Assembly (NCBI GenBank): GCA_021234535.1
Contig: CM037833.1
Location: forward strand, 2,982,397-3,046,396
From: Stichopus chloronotus
Taxonomy: Eukaryota; Echinodermata; Holothuroidea; Aspidochirotida; Stichopodidae
Length of the DNA: 64,000 nt
Reading direction: 5' to 3'
Shown here: positions 12,601-22,517 of the stretch, piece after piece
How the letters are laid out: each line of letters starts with the position of its first letter
How positions within the stretch are numbered: the first letter of the stretch is position 1
Translations under genes and position numbers: made by a program
Notes under the pieces: generated by a model
Seen by the model: only the letters and a program-made list of their open reading frames with translations
What the model was told of the DNA's origin: nothing
The model's database searches: none

Positions 12601-12799
12601 TTGTGTAGGCTAATGTTTGCATTACAAAAATCAATTACCAAAAATAGTTTAACAGTAGCACATTGGTAAAATATTCTGAAATGGGATCAATTAGTTTCCG
12701 CTCCTGATTTTTCGAACTTTCCACATAATGGGGCGGAAAATAACGTTCATTATTCAGATTTCACTTACATGTTTTCATTTCCAATTTTTATTTCAGTGG
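9604..12799. other. Large intron, no gene seen
   Basis: AT-rich sequence inside the first intron of the minus-strand gene. It has scattered homopolymers (a G9-10 tract near 11800, T tracts near 10430) and short unsupported ORFs. No RNA gene or recognisable coding domain was seen. Confidence 0.5.
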
Positions 12800-13345
12800 A
12801 CTTTTTGTCACTGTTCAAGAAATTAGTGTGAATACCAGGCCTCATTAGGATTTAAGAACTTATTCTGCCCATCAGTAACGCTGCGCCATGCCTCGAAAAT
12901 AGGCCTAAAAGTTAATTTGTCTCAGTTAAGGTCGCCCATCTTGAACTTTCTAAACATGTTACAAAGTAGAGGCAGACGTTAAGTGCTGTTTGAAAAATGG
13001 TCAATTTCAAAGCATCATTTTGAGGGCACATGTACATATGTACCTCCAGTATTGGCTTTTTGATCGACAAGGGGTGATGTGGCAGTAAGCATGCATCATG
13101 CACCTGTTGGCTAAGACTAAATTTGATTTACCTGCGATCAGTATTACAGTACTAGCCTACATTTGGCCCATGTTCGACATAATTCTTGTTCATGAAGTCA
13201 CTTCATGTTAAGTCGTTACTTTCCGCCCCTTGAAACATTGTTTTCCGCAATCCCCCCACCCCCCCAAAAAAATAATCAGAGATGGACAGCATTTTTCACG
13301 GGCGGAAACTACAGGGAGCTAGCGGAATCAATGTTATCGTTATCT
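12800..13345. repeat. Diverged duplication, unit 1
   Basis: Matches 13905-14495 in order and orientation: CTAAACATGTTACAAAGTAG, CAATTTCAAAGCATCATTTT, GACTAAATTTGATTTAC, CATGTTCGACATAA, TCGTTACTTT.CGC, GTTTTCCGC and CGGGCGGAAACTAC are shared with mismatches and small indels. Confidence 0.75.
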
Positions 13346-13904
13346 GAAATAGTGAGGAACAGTATTGCTTGTAATTTGCTATCCAAATTATCACACAGTC
13401 ACTTATCCATATAGATGTTATAGAGATAAACATTAAATACCATTTCTGAGCTTAGTAAATAAACAGTTATGCAACTGAAACTCATAGAGGGGGAAAGAAA
13501 AAAGTGAATACATCACTCGAGTTATATCTATAAGCTGTGACCATCACACCATATAAAGTACCTTTTCCAAAGCTTGGCAAAACAGCATGATTCTCATAGA
13601 TGGTATTTTAACTTTGCGTAACAATGTAGATTTACTTTTTAATGGAGGACCACAGAAGGACCACAGATTTTTTCTGAGAGCGTGTAGAAAAAGGGGAGAT
13701 GAAATTTATAATTAACATTTTACGGAATAACTTTACAATGATATCAAAATTTAAAAAAAAAACAATATAAGGCGATATGTAATGTGATATCCCAGTCTAA
13801 ACCGCTGCTTATAAATAAGGAATCCGCGTTTGTTTTCGACTCGTGATGTTCATAAGATTTAAGTGACATGTTTCTCTAATCCTTTCTATTAAGTTATTTC
13901 AGTT

Positions 13905-14495
13905 CACTTTCTGTCACTGCTTCAGGATTAAAAAGTCGGAAATTTGTGTCAGTACCCGGCCTCATTAGCATTTTAAAAATTATTCTTCCCGAGTCTTGAG
14001 ATGATGCACTCAGCTGAGTGCATGCATCAGTGACTGAGTGTTGCCTGAGTGTTAATTTGATGCTTTTAACTAATTGGCCTTTAAGTTAAGATCAGCTATC
14101 TTAAATTTTCTAAACATATTTACAAAGTAGAGACAGAAGTTAAGTGCGGATATTCAATTTCAAAGCATCATTTTAAGCGTACATGTACTGTACAGATGTA
14201 CTTCCAATATTGACTTTCTGATCGACAGCAGTTGAGGCAGCAGTGAGCATGCACCATCTGTAGACTAAGACTAAATTTGATTTACACTTAATCAGTATTG
14301 CTACCTGTGGGTCATGTTCGACATAAGTCGTGTTCATGGTTCACAAAGTTTTAAATTAGAACAAATCATCTTTTGATGTCGATCGTTACTTTACGCTCCT
14401 AAAAACAGTGTTTTCCGCCGCCAAAAATCAAAGGCGAAAAACACGTTTTACGGGCAGAAACTACTGTACCGGGGCGGAATCTAACGTAATCTCAT
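13905..14495. repeat. Diverged duplication, unit 2
   Basis: Second copy of the block at 12800-13345, about 1.1 kb downstream. It has a short ACTGAGTG/CAGCTGAGTGCATG repeat inside it near 14000. It lies close to the first coding exon of the minus-strand gene. Confidence 0.75.
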
Positions 14496-14936
14496 GACAA
14501 CTGATAGTGATGTACTGTAAGAAAGTTTGCAGGGGTTGTGAAGCGCATTGCCGGCAAACGGAAAGGGATCTTGTGAAAGTGTCGGGCGGGGACTTTTGCC
14601 GTTTGACTGGAATATTTTCCTTTGGCGTACAGCATACGGTATATCGAGGACACGATACTTTTACTTTTGAGCCATTGGTCATGTCAGGTTCTGCAAGTGA
14701 AACTCTGGAAAAGTTCCAAAATCACAACGCAATTGATCCGCCATTAATATTATCAATACTAGTTAAGGTACACTATAAGTGGTATAAGGACCTAACTTAA
14801 AATAATCTGCAAATCCTACCGTTAATACTACTGCTTCTGCTTTTTAATATTATATACAGTAGGGCAGGCCTTCACTCGTATAGTCGTGTACTCGAGTTAA
14901 TCTGGAATTGTTTCACAAGTGTTAGACTTTACTTAC

Positions 14937-15141
14937 CGATATCTTGTTCAAAGACGCTCAGCGGTAGCCTGATGTTCTCCACCCCAGCGTCTATGTTATA
15001 TTCATCACTCCATCCAGTAAAAGAAACACTGGCAACATCATGACTTTCACTGACGCCAATAATTTTCGCCTCTTCCCACCGACCAAGTTCATCGACGGCC
15101 TGCACTTTAGCTCCTATTTTTGATATGCTGTTTCGTTCCAT
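14937..15141 (-). CDS. First coding exon, Tudor-like domain protein
   Basis: Starts at an ATG at 15141 in a clean context and runs 68 codons plus one base to a strong donor, ATATCG/GTAAGTAA at 14936. Residues 8-60 fit a Tudor domain: GAKVQAVDELGRWEEAKIIG, then VSFTGWSDEYNI and ENIRLP. The W...A.I and F.GW..EY aromatic positions are those that usually build the methyl-lysine cage (family knowledge, PHF20-type Tudor). No signal peptide. The phase-1 donor matches the phase-1 exons to the left, so this is the N terminus of the gene that continues through 9408-9545 and onward. A nuclear chromatin-reader role is inferred. Confidence 0.65.
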
Positions 15142-15650
15142 TTTGTGTTTCCCTATACATTAACTCGCGTTTTACTCCGGAGACATGTTTTGTATGAATG
15201 GTCTTCTTGATTGTGAGGCAAACAAGAAGGATGAACAACTTCTTACAATGTTAAAGATGCTTTTAATCTGGACAGCGAAGATAAAGTTCAATGGTGATGT
15301 AATAAAGATACAAAGACTGTTTACTAGGACAACGTAATAGCCTGAGTAACAATTGTGCCTGCTTCTCAAATACACCGTGATTAGAAGCGGCTTGAACTTT
15401 GAAGTAACTAACCACAGTATCTTTTCAATTTGGTCCAGTCAACACTGATCTTTGCTTTCCTTTGTTTTTTCCTACACATACGTTTCCTGCTCTGCTTTTC
15501 TTATCAGTTTCTTTTCTTATTTCTTCTCGGAAATTCAGAGAAGACGAAAGTTTACAAAGATCAATTAAAAAGCAAGCAGAAGGCAAGATGGGGTTTATAG
15601 ACACCAGCGACATCTAGAGGTTGATGACGTAATCGATATCCCTGCGGCCG
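15142..15650. other. 5' flank of Tudor gene and edge of Gypsy element
   Basis: Contains the presumed 5' UTR/promoter side of the minus-strand gene and, towards 15600-15650, the junction with the retroelement. No TATA box or Gypsy 5' LTR could be recognised. Confidence 0.4.
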
Positions 15651-15838
15651 TCGGCTGAAAGTTCGGCGAGCGCAGCGCTAATTAACCAAGGTTACTTGGC
15701 CAGCCCAAGCGTGTAATTTTTACCCCAAGCAGTCAATATCTCAGGAAGAGGGAAGTCGAGTGAGAACCCGGAGATCGCCGTACATAGGTCGGGTTCTCCG
15801 TACAAATATTTTGCCCCTTGATTACGGGGAGCAAAATC

Positions 15839-16186
15839 ATGCTATGTGCAGAACAGAAAAGGGGGGCTCAAAAGAAGTTTGCGTTGAGAGCGGTGTCTGA
15901 AAAGAACGAGACACCCCGTAGCGGAGCGGTAGCAACCGAACCGAACCATGCTGTCGCAGAAGCACTGACGAGGGGATTTGCTGATTTGATGGCACATATC
16001 ACCTCTCTTTTGCAGCAAGAGACGAAAAAGAATGCGACTAACGACAGGTCAGAGAGGATAAAAGCGATCAAGTGCTGGAATTGTGGAGAGATGGGACATT
16101 TTAGAAGTAATTGTCCGTTCCCGAGGAAAGACGAAAGTGGGTCGGGTGACGTGAAGACGGAAAACGAGCAGAAGTCGGATTTGTAG
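15839..16186 (+). CDS. gag: Gag C-terminal part with CCHC zinc knuckle
   Basis: 115-codon frame from the ATG at 15839 ending at a TAG. Near its end is CWNCGEMGHFRSNC, a retroviral-type CX2CX4HX4C knuckle that binds element RNA during packaging. The frame upstream is closed by TAG near 15787, and no matrix/capsid-like region is seen, so most of gag is missing. The protease frame opens 50 nt downstream in another frame, consistent with a frameshift-type gag-pol border. Confidence 0.65.
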   Translation: MLCAEQKRGAQKKFALRAVSEKNETPRSGAVATEPNHAVAEALTRGFADLMAHITSLLQQETKKNATNDRSERIKAIKCWNCGEMGHFRSNCPFPRKDESGSGDVKTENEQKSDL

Positions 16187-16235
16187 CGCGGAGTCCGACT
16201 TCACCACAGAGAGAGCCTGCAAAGTTACCACTTTC

Positions 16236-17276
16236 ATGGAAGAGAGTCAGGTCCGTCGGCGCGCGTGGTTTGTACGTGAAGGGACAGCTGGAAGGAATCG
16301 ATGTGGATTTCTTGTCGACACCGGAGCTGAGTACACTGTAATACAAACAGAATTCTTCGAGCGACTGTCAGCGAAGAGGAGGTTGGTTCTTGACGACGTG
16401 GCAGAGGTCGCAGTGAATTTGGCGGCGGTAGACGGCAGACCCCTGAACAGTAGAGGGCGGGGAAGCTTCCTGGTGAAAATGGGACAACTAGAAGCGGTGC
16501 ATGAAATCTGGGTGGTGGATATCGACACTGATGCGCTTCTTGGGTACGACTTCTTAGAGAGATTTAACTGCATCATAGACGATGGAAAGGGGGAGATGAC
16601 TATCGGTGGGCTACATCAGGGCACCATGGAGGAAGAGCTTGATGGGTGCAGAGTTGATTTGGCCAAGACGATAGTTGTTCCGCCCTGTAGCGAGAAGATG
16701 GTGGTGGCGCGGTTGCGGGACTGCACGCTGCGCGGAGGATCTGCTGTAGTAGATGGTAACCAGAAGTTTGTCGAGAAGCACCAAGTGATGATTGCTAAAG
16801 TTCTTGTGGATCCCTCTAGAGGGACTGTTCCATTGCGTCTTCTGAATCTAACTGACAAACCACTAACCCTGTATGAAGGCACTACTGTGGGTAAATGTCT
16901 TTCCGTGAGAGAGGTAGACATGAGAGGAACACCAGCTAAATGCGGCACGGTCAGGGAGTGGAACGATGCAAAACCGGATGATGAACCTGTTGTGGTAGAC
17001 GAACATTTGCGACACCTAGCCGAGAAGAGTTGCACTTACCTGACTGATGGGGAAGCTGGTAAAGTGAAGAAACTTCTGACTGACAATGCAGACTTATTCG
17101 CTCGATCTAAAGAGGACCTTGGGCGCACTGACTTGGTGCGGCATAAGATTGATACAGGAAATTCAAGGCCGATTCGGCAACCACCTGGTCGACTCCCAAT
17201 ACACCGCAAGGAGGCCGAGAAAGAAATAGAGAGGATGTTACGTCAGGACATCGTAGAGCCCTCATCAAGCCCATGA
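16236..17276 (+). CDS. pol: Gypsy-1 Pol, protease and start of RT
   Basis: 346 codons ending at TGA 17274-17276. The aspartic protease motif LVDTGAEYTVI lies near residue 30, with ALLGYDFLERF as the flap/C-terminal segment near residue 100. The tail (HKIDTGNSRPIRQPPGRLP) is the usual lead-in to Gypsy RT. The frame continues through the TGA into the RT core, so this stop is a lesion and not the true end. At that position the family almost always has Trp in an SPWASPV motif; here the codon is TGA. Confidence 0.8.
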   Translation: MEESQVRRRAWFVREGTAGRNRCGFLVDTGAEYTVIQTEFFERLSAKRRLVLDDVAEVAVNLAAVDGRPLNSRGRGSFLVKMGQLEAVHEIWVVDIDTDALLGYDFLERFNCIIDDGKGEMTIGGLHQGTMEEELDGCRVDLAKTIVVPPCSEKMVVARLRDCTLRGGSAVVDGNQKFVEKHQVMIAKVLVDPSRGTVPLRLLNLTDKPLTLYEGTTVGKCLSVREVDMRGTPAKCGTVREWNDAKPDDEPVVVDEHLRHLAEKSCTYLTDGEAGKVKKLLTDNADLFARSKEDLGRTDLVRHKIDTGNSRPIRQPPGRLPIHRKEAEKEIERMLRQDIVEPSSSP

Positions 17277-18455
17277 GCATCGCCAGTGGTACTGGTCAGG
17301 AAGAAAGACGGGACAAGGTTTTGCGTCGATTACCGCAAGTTGAATGATGTAACCGAAAAAGACTCATATCCCTTACCCCGCATAGATGACACTCTAGATA
17401 CCCTTGCCGGAGCGCAGTGGTTCTCCACCTGAGATCTCGCTAGCGGTTACTGGCAGGTACAAGTGGAGCCAAAAGATCGCGCCAAGACAGCCTTTGTAAC
17501 TCATGGGGGCCTCTTCCAGTTCAAAGTACTCCCCTTTGGGTTGTGTAATGCTCCAGCTACTTTTGAGCGGCTCATGGAAAGGATTCTGAAAGGACTACAA
17601 TGACAAACATGCCTTCTCTATTTCGATGACTGTATTGTCTATGGGGAATCATTTGACGGCGCTATGGAGAGACTTACAGAAGTATTCCTGAAGAGACTGA
17701 GGGAGGCAAAGTTGAAGCTTAACCCAATGAAGTGCAATCTGTTTCGACGCGAGGTTAATTATCTTGGACACATAGTATCCGGGCAAGGAATTGCTCCGGA
17801 CCCCGAGAAGATCAAATCTGTGGTGGAGTGGCCGACCCCCTGTTCCGTCACAGAAGTTAGGAGTTTTGTTGGCCTATGCTCCTATTATCGCCGTTTCGTA
17901 AAAGGATTCTCCCAGTTCTGTACACCACTGTTTCGTTTAACGGAAAAAGGAAAGAAATTCGAATGGGACGAGGAGTGTGAGCACGCTTTCAGAAAATTGA
18001 AGCAGATACTGACAACTGCGCAGGTCTTAGCCTACCCGGAGCCCGGCGCATTGTTTATTTTAGACACCGACGCGAGCGATTTCGGTATTGGGGCGGTGCT
18101 CTCCCAGCGGAAACGGGAATCAACCGAAGAAAATGTCGTTGCCTACTACAGTAATGCTCTCTCAAAGACCGAACGGAAATATTGCGTTACGCGCAAAGAG
18201 CTGCTGGCCGTGATATCCGTCAAGCACTTCCATCACTACCTACATGGAGCCGAATTTGTCCGATATGATCATGCTGCTTTGAGGTGGTTGACTAACTTTA
18301 GAAACCCCGAAGGACAATTGACTCGATGGATAGAAACTCTTTCCACCTATGACTTTCAAATACAACACCGGTCTGGCCGACTACACGGGAAGGCAGACGC
18401 GCTTTGCAGAAGGACATGCACAGAAAGTACCTGGGACCGGAAGAAGAGGACTTGA
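17277..18455 (+). pseudogene. pol: Gypsy-1 Pol, RT core and RNase H, interrupted
   Basis: Same frame as the protease. RT motifs: [19 protein letters not shown], then DLASGYWQV, LPFGLCNAPATF and LLYFDD (catalytic Asp pair; YFDD instead of the common YLDD/YVDD). TGA codons interrupt it at 17430 and 17601. RNase H follows: LDTDASDFGIGAVLSQ, the ELLAV segment and a diverged VRYDHAALRWL. The end reads ADALCRR where ADALSRR is usual. The frame runs into a stop at 18453 after a frameshift near 18400. The product would be inactive without readthrough. Confidence 0.8.
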
Positions 18456-18637
18456 CTCACCACGCTATTCGTGTATTCGCCATTAGAAATGGATTGGAGG
18501 AGACGGACAGGGATAAGCCGAAGGACGATCCTAAAAAGGGCCCACCAGACCAGTCAGAGACCTGGTTCCACAGATGGACTCATAATGAGTTACGTGGAAG
18601 GAGTTACAACACTCTAGACCTGACTGTGCTCAAATAA
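18404..18637 (+). pseudogene. Gypsy-1 RNase H-integrase linker, shifted frame
   Basis: A frame-2 segment rich in charged residues that bridges RNase H and integrase. It ends at TAA 18635-18637. The next piece (frame 1, from about 18640) contains YWSQWERLVL and VLYRKFE, the usual lead-in to integrase. At least two frameshifts therefore lie between 18400 and 18640. Confidence 0.55.
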
Positions 18638-18639
18638 CA

Positions 18640-19938
18640 ACCGAAAGTCCGGCCCTAAAGAACTACTGGAGTCAGTGGGAGAGGCTAGTGCTCAGACAGG
18701 GGGTGTTGTATCGAAAATTCGAATCAAATACGGGGAAATCTGCATTACTACAGTTACTGGTACCAAGGACGATCCGGGAAGATATTCTGAGAAGCGCCCA
18801 TAGCCATAAGTTGTCCTGACATCTTATGGCAAAGAAGACCCTCAGTCGAGTTCGCGGTAAATGCTACTGGAGTGGATATCGAAACCACGTCCGGAATTGG
18901 TGTAGAAACTGTGATCAATGCGCAGCTAGAAAGGGAGCAGGAAAGAAATTGAACGCTAAGATGAAGCAGTATGGCTTAGGTCATCCATTGCAAAGATGCG
19001 CCATGGATATAATGGGTCCGTTACCGACCACGACTCGAGGAAACCGCTACGTATTGAGTATCGCTGATTATTTTACGAAGTGGACCGAAGACTATGCAAT
19101 TCCTAACATGGAAGCGGAGACTGTTGCTCGGGCCCTTGTGGAGGAGTTCGTATGTCGCTACGGAGTCCCCGAGGAACTACACACTGACCAGGGACGACAG
19201 TTCGAGTCCGAACTTTTCCAGCATATGTGTCGTCTACTGGACATTAAGAAGACGAGGACTACGCCATTCCACCCCCAATCTGACGGCATGGTGGAGAGTT
19301 TCAATCGAACTCTCGAGGATATGTTATCTCTAGTAATGTCAGAAGACCAAAAAGATTGGGACTCTTGGCTGCCGTTTGTATTGATGGCCTATCGCTCCAC
19401 GGACCACGAGAGCACAGGATACCCGCCCGCCGAACTAATGTTTGGGCGAACGATAGATCTCCCCCTCACGGCCCAATTACCAAAGCCTCCCATGGACCCC
19501 GATGAACGACCATACTCGTCATCGAGATATGTAACACAACTGGAAGACACCCTTCGAGGGGTACACGAAGTAACTAGAGATCGCGTAAAGGCAGCCAGCA
19601 ACAGACAAAAGAAGTTTCATGACAGAGGGCCCAACGTAGAAGAGTTTGCAGTAGGTGACATGGTGTGGCTACTAAATACCCGCAGAAAGAGAGGCATATC
19701 ACCAAAATTACAGAAGCGTTGGATTGGGCCCGGACGAGTGATTGACAAGATTTCCAACGTGGTATATCGGGTGCGGATGGGCCCTAACCGAAAGCCTCAA
19801 GTGGTGCACCACAACCAATTCTGTAGATACAAAGGAGGCGCCCCCCCCCCTCTCTGGCTTTTACGCCCTTTGAAAACCTCCACGGATCAGACAGAATCGC
19901 AGAAAATCGTTGATTCCATAGAGGAGCTTGACATGTGA
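18640..19938 (+). CDS. Gypsy-1 integrase
   Basis: After a TGA at 18817-18819 an uninterrupted frame of 370 codons runs from 18826 to 19938. The N-terminal zinc-binding region ends CRNCDQC. The catalytic core shows the three acidic residues in order: AMDIMGPLP, LHTDQGRQFES and SDGMVESFNRTL. Then come LPFVLMAYRSTDHESTGYPP and a C-terminal IGPGRVIDKISNVVYRV module (GPY/F type), with no chromodomain. It would insert element cDNA into the genome. The core is the best preserved part of this copy. Confidence 0.85.
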
Positions 19939-20604
19939 AACTGGAGCATTACATAACACCGCCAACCCCTGATGATATGCCTAGGACAAAAAGAAAAAGA
20001 AAGGAAAAAAGTGACCATCTTTTTTTACGATTATTTCTTCTCCCCTTTGAATCTTCAGAGCTTGGATCTACCCATACGGAGTGTCTTCCCAGTCCGTTTT
20101 GTAAATAGTGACCGTACAAAGTGTAATCAGACAAACAAACAATGAAGGCCTGCGCGGAGATAGAACTGGCTGTGTATAAAAAAAAAAGAAGGGAAACCCA
20201 GGAGAAAGAAAAGCAAAGCAGAAGAGAATACGAGTTTATCTAAACATGGAGGAAAAAGGAAGCCATGGTCTAAACATGGAAGTACTGGTCGACTGGAGAG
20301 ATTTTGCAACTCATTAACTCCGACGGAACCGATATATCATAGCGCTGGACATCAACCATCGCCGGAGGCTATCCCGGATGCTGCCCGTAAATTCTTATCC
20401 GATTCTTGATTTCCTTGTTACACAAAGAAAAAAAAAATAGACAACTGGTCCGGAAACTCCTCTACACAGATGTACCACCCGGGGTGGATTTTGCTAGTTT
20501 GTGAGGAGTTTTACTTATTTTCTCTCACTCATTAAACCACTTGCTCTCAGCGTTGAACAACGAAATACCGTCTCCATCAGTTGTAGTTATCCTGCTAACA
20601 GTAA

Positions 20605-21213
20605 ATTTCTCAACTGCAATGTCAGGCATGTACGAAGAGACGCTATTCAAGCGTGGACAAGCTAAAGGAACACTATAATGATAGACATTTGTCTAAAAAG
20701 AAACATCAATGTAATACCTGCAACTATTCCTCCGACAAACGGAGCGATGTCACGAGGCATCAAAACAGCCGTCACAAGACAGATGAGTCAAAGCGGTCCG
20801 CGGAGATGGAGACAAGTGGAACTCCTGGACCGAGCGGGGCAACGTCACCAGTGCCACCGAAGGTGCAGAGGATGTTACCTAAACGAAATGACCCGGATGG
20901 CGATTGGCTTACTTTAGATTTCATCCTGGGGTCCGAAAAGCCTGCAGAAGGTGATACTGGAGACGTTGCTACAGCCAAGGCAAACTTACCACCAACCCCC
21001 TTCGTTACCCCAGTCAGAGGCGGGAATACCCAACCTTCAGAGGAGACTCGTTCAGACACCAGGAGAGTGGTAGAGAGGCGCACATGCATCTGTTGCGGAG
21101 AAGAAGGGGTCCTGACGGAAAAGATCGTGACCGAGGTTTACAGAGACGGCCGCGTGACGGTGACAGTTAGACGGTATAGGGGGAAACCGATGGTGCCGTG
21201 CCGGAAGGATTAG
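20605..21213 (+). CDS. C2H2 zinc-finger ORF between integrase and 3' LTR
   Basis: Open frame from just after a TAA at 20602 to TAG at 21211. It starts with two C2H2 fingers: CQACTKRRYSSVDKLKEHYNDRH and CNTCNYSSDKRSDVTRHQNSRH, both CX2CX12HX3-4H. A Pro/Ser/Thr-rich middle follows, then DGDWLTLDFILG, and a C-terminal CICCGEEG motif in a basic tail. There is no ATG before the fingers (the first in-frame ATG comes after both), so expression by splicing, frameshift or non-AUG start, or prior decay, must be assumed. It sits in the env-like position of the element on the same strand. It has no signal peptide or membrane segment, so it is not an envelope protein. A nucleic-acid-binding accessory or captured host protein is the likely nature. 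Confidence 0.6.
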   Translation: MSQLQCQACTKRRYSSVDKLKEHYNDRHLSKKKHQCNTCNYSSDKRSDVTRHQNSRHKTDESKRSAEMETSGTPGPSGATSPVPPKVQRMLPKRNDPDGDWLTLDFILGSEKPAEGDTGDVATAKANLPPTPFVTPVRGGNTQPSEETRSDTRRVVERRTCICCGEEGVLTEKIVTEVYRDGRVTVTVRRYRGKPMVPCRKD

Positions 21214-21670
21214 CTAGCGAGGAGCGGAGCGCAGGCGTCGCCGAGGGACCGCGCCGCCAGATATTTAATTAGGAGCGGATTGTTTTGAGAATTCACTTAC
21301 TGTATTTGTTGGACCATTTTACGTTACCATATAGCTCAATTTCATTTTACTTTGATCGTCTGTGGATTCTGGTTTACACGCCCACGTTAGCGCGTGCTTT
21401 ACTTCTTACGGACTTTAGTTGTAAAGTGCATGCATGAAATGATTTATGTTTTGTGACCAAGAACACTTCATTTTGGATGCTTGTTTTTTTATTTTTTTAT
21501 AATTACGGACATCTGTTTTAAGATGAGAACTCGATCATATGTTTGTTTTCAGGTTCAATTTATATTTGTTGTTGGAGATTTACCTTGGTGGAGCAAAGGG
21601 TATGTGTACGCCAGATTTTCTATTTATGTTTATTGTTGAAGTTAACTTAAATGCGGGACGCATTTGATTC

Positions 21671-21684
21671 TTGGGTGGGAGGGG
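21671..21684 (+). promoter_or_regulatory. Polypurine tract of Gypsy-1
   Basis: TTGGGTGGGAGGGG lies immediately before the TGTAACGG start of the 3' LTR, the standard place for the plus-strand priming site. Confidence 0.75.
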
Positions 21685-22517
21685 TGTAACGGCACAGGAT
21701 GTACCGTTGTAGCGTTTACTTTGTTTTATAGGCCTACTGTATTCAGTACTATCCTGTATCAGCTACCTCTTAATGTTAGTATTTGAAGTTGACCACCTAG
21801 GGAGATGCTGAGCATTTCCTGTCTGTGTGTCCGGTAAATTTATATTTAGAAACAAAGCCTGCTGAGTCTCGTCCGTGCTCATACGTCGCTTAGATGTAAT
21901 TGATTGGTCAGTTTATGGTAGACTGGGCGTGGTTTACCGTTCGTATAGGTTTAAGTGTTTCACACGTTATAAGTATGGAAAATTGTTTTCATATAAAAAT
22001 CCCTGCAAATTGAAAAAGGAGTTGTTTTTCCGAGGGTTTCCGGAGGTTCCGAGGGTTCCGGAGGTTCCGTTCGTGGGGTCCGAAGGGCCGGTTCCATACA
22101 GTAGAGTAGGTTCCGTGGGTTCCGAGGTGGCTGACATCGGCAGAAGGGTCCGGAATCAACTGCGCCGAGGTTCAGCTGCGCCGAGGTTCAGCTGCGCCGA
22201 TGCTCAACGTTCACGAACTTCGTCGTCAACCTCGTGGGTTTCTATTCCGAAAACTGCGGCCTCCCCTGTGATTTTCTTATGCTAGAAGTATTTAATGGTA
22301 CGATGTATTGCTATTACTAAGTGGTACGGATTTCATTGCTATTATTAAGCTCCACGGAATTCATGTAATGCGCGATTCAGGCGGATCACCTTTTTATGCT
22401 GTAGATATGTAAATAGACGTTCCAAAATTGAATTCCTCTTGTCGACAGTTTTATTCCTCGACTCTCGTTCCCCCCCCCCCTCTTCCTCGCACACACCACC
22501 GAAGACAGCGCGTTACA
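21685..22517 (+). repeat. Gypsy-1 3' LTR
   Basis: 833 bp from TGTAACGG to CGCGTTACA, with short terminal inverted repeats (TGTAAC/GTTACA) and TG...CA ends, directly after the polypurine tract. It contains small internal GAGGGTTCCGGAGGTTCC and GAGGTTCAGCTGCGCC tandem motifs (22025-22205). No second LTR is present in the window for comparison. Confidence 0.75.

Larger units (their letters stand above)
15650..22517 (+). mobile_element. Ty3/Gypsy LTR retrotransposon, 5'-incomplete (Gypsy-1)
   Basis: Order on the plus strand: gag zinc knuckle, protease, RT-RNase H, integrase with GPY/F-like end, a C2H2 zinc-finger ORF, polypurine tract, 3' LTR. PR-RT-RH-IN order defines Ty3/Gypsy. No copy of the 3' LTR or of a primer-binding site was found upstream, and the N-terminal part of gag is absent, so the left end is truncated and its exact position unknown. 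Pol carries TGA codons at 17274, 17430, 17601 and 18817 and frameshifts between 18400 and 18640, so this copy is defective. Confidence 0.85.

Noticed and set aside
17274..18819. TGA recoded as Trp or selenocysteine in Gypsy-1
   Set aside because: Other genes in the window use TGA and TAA as normal stops, and pol also has frameshifts, so decay is simpler.
19389..19601. Antisense ORF in the Gypsy-1 integrase, and similar antisense ORFs in gag, protease, capsid and RT regions
   Set aside because: They are frame shadows of strongly supported coding sequence on the other strand.
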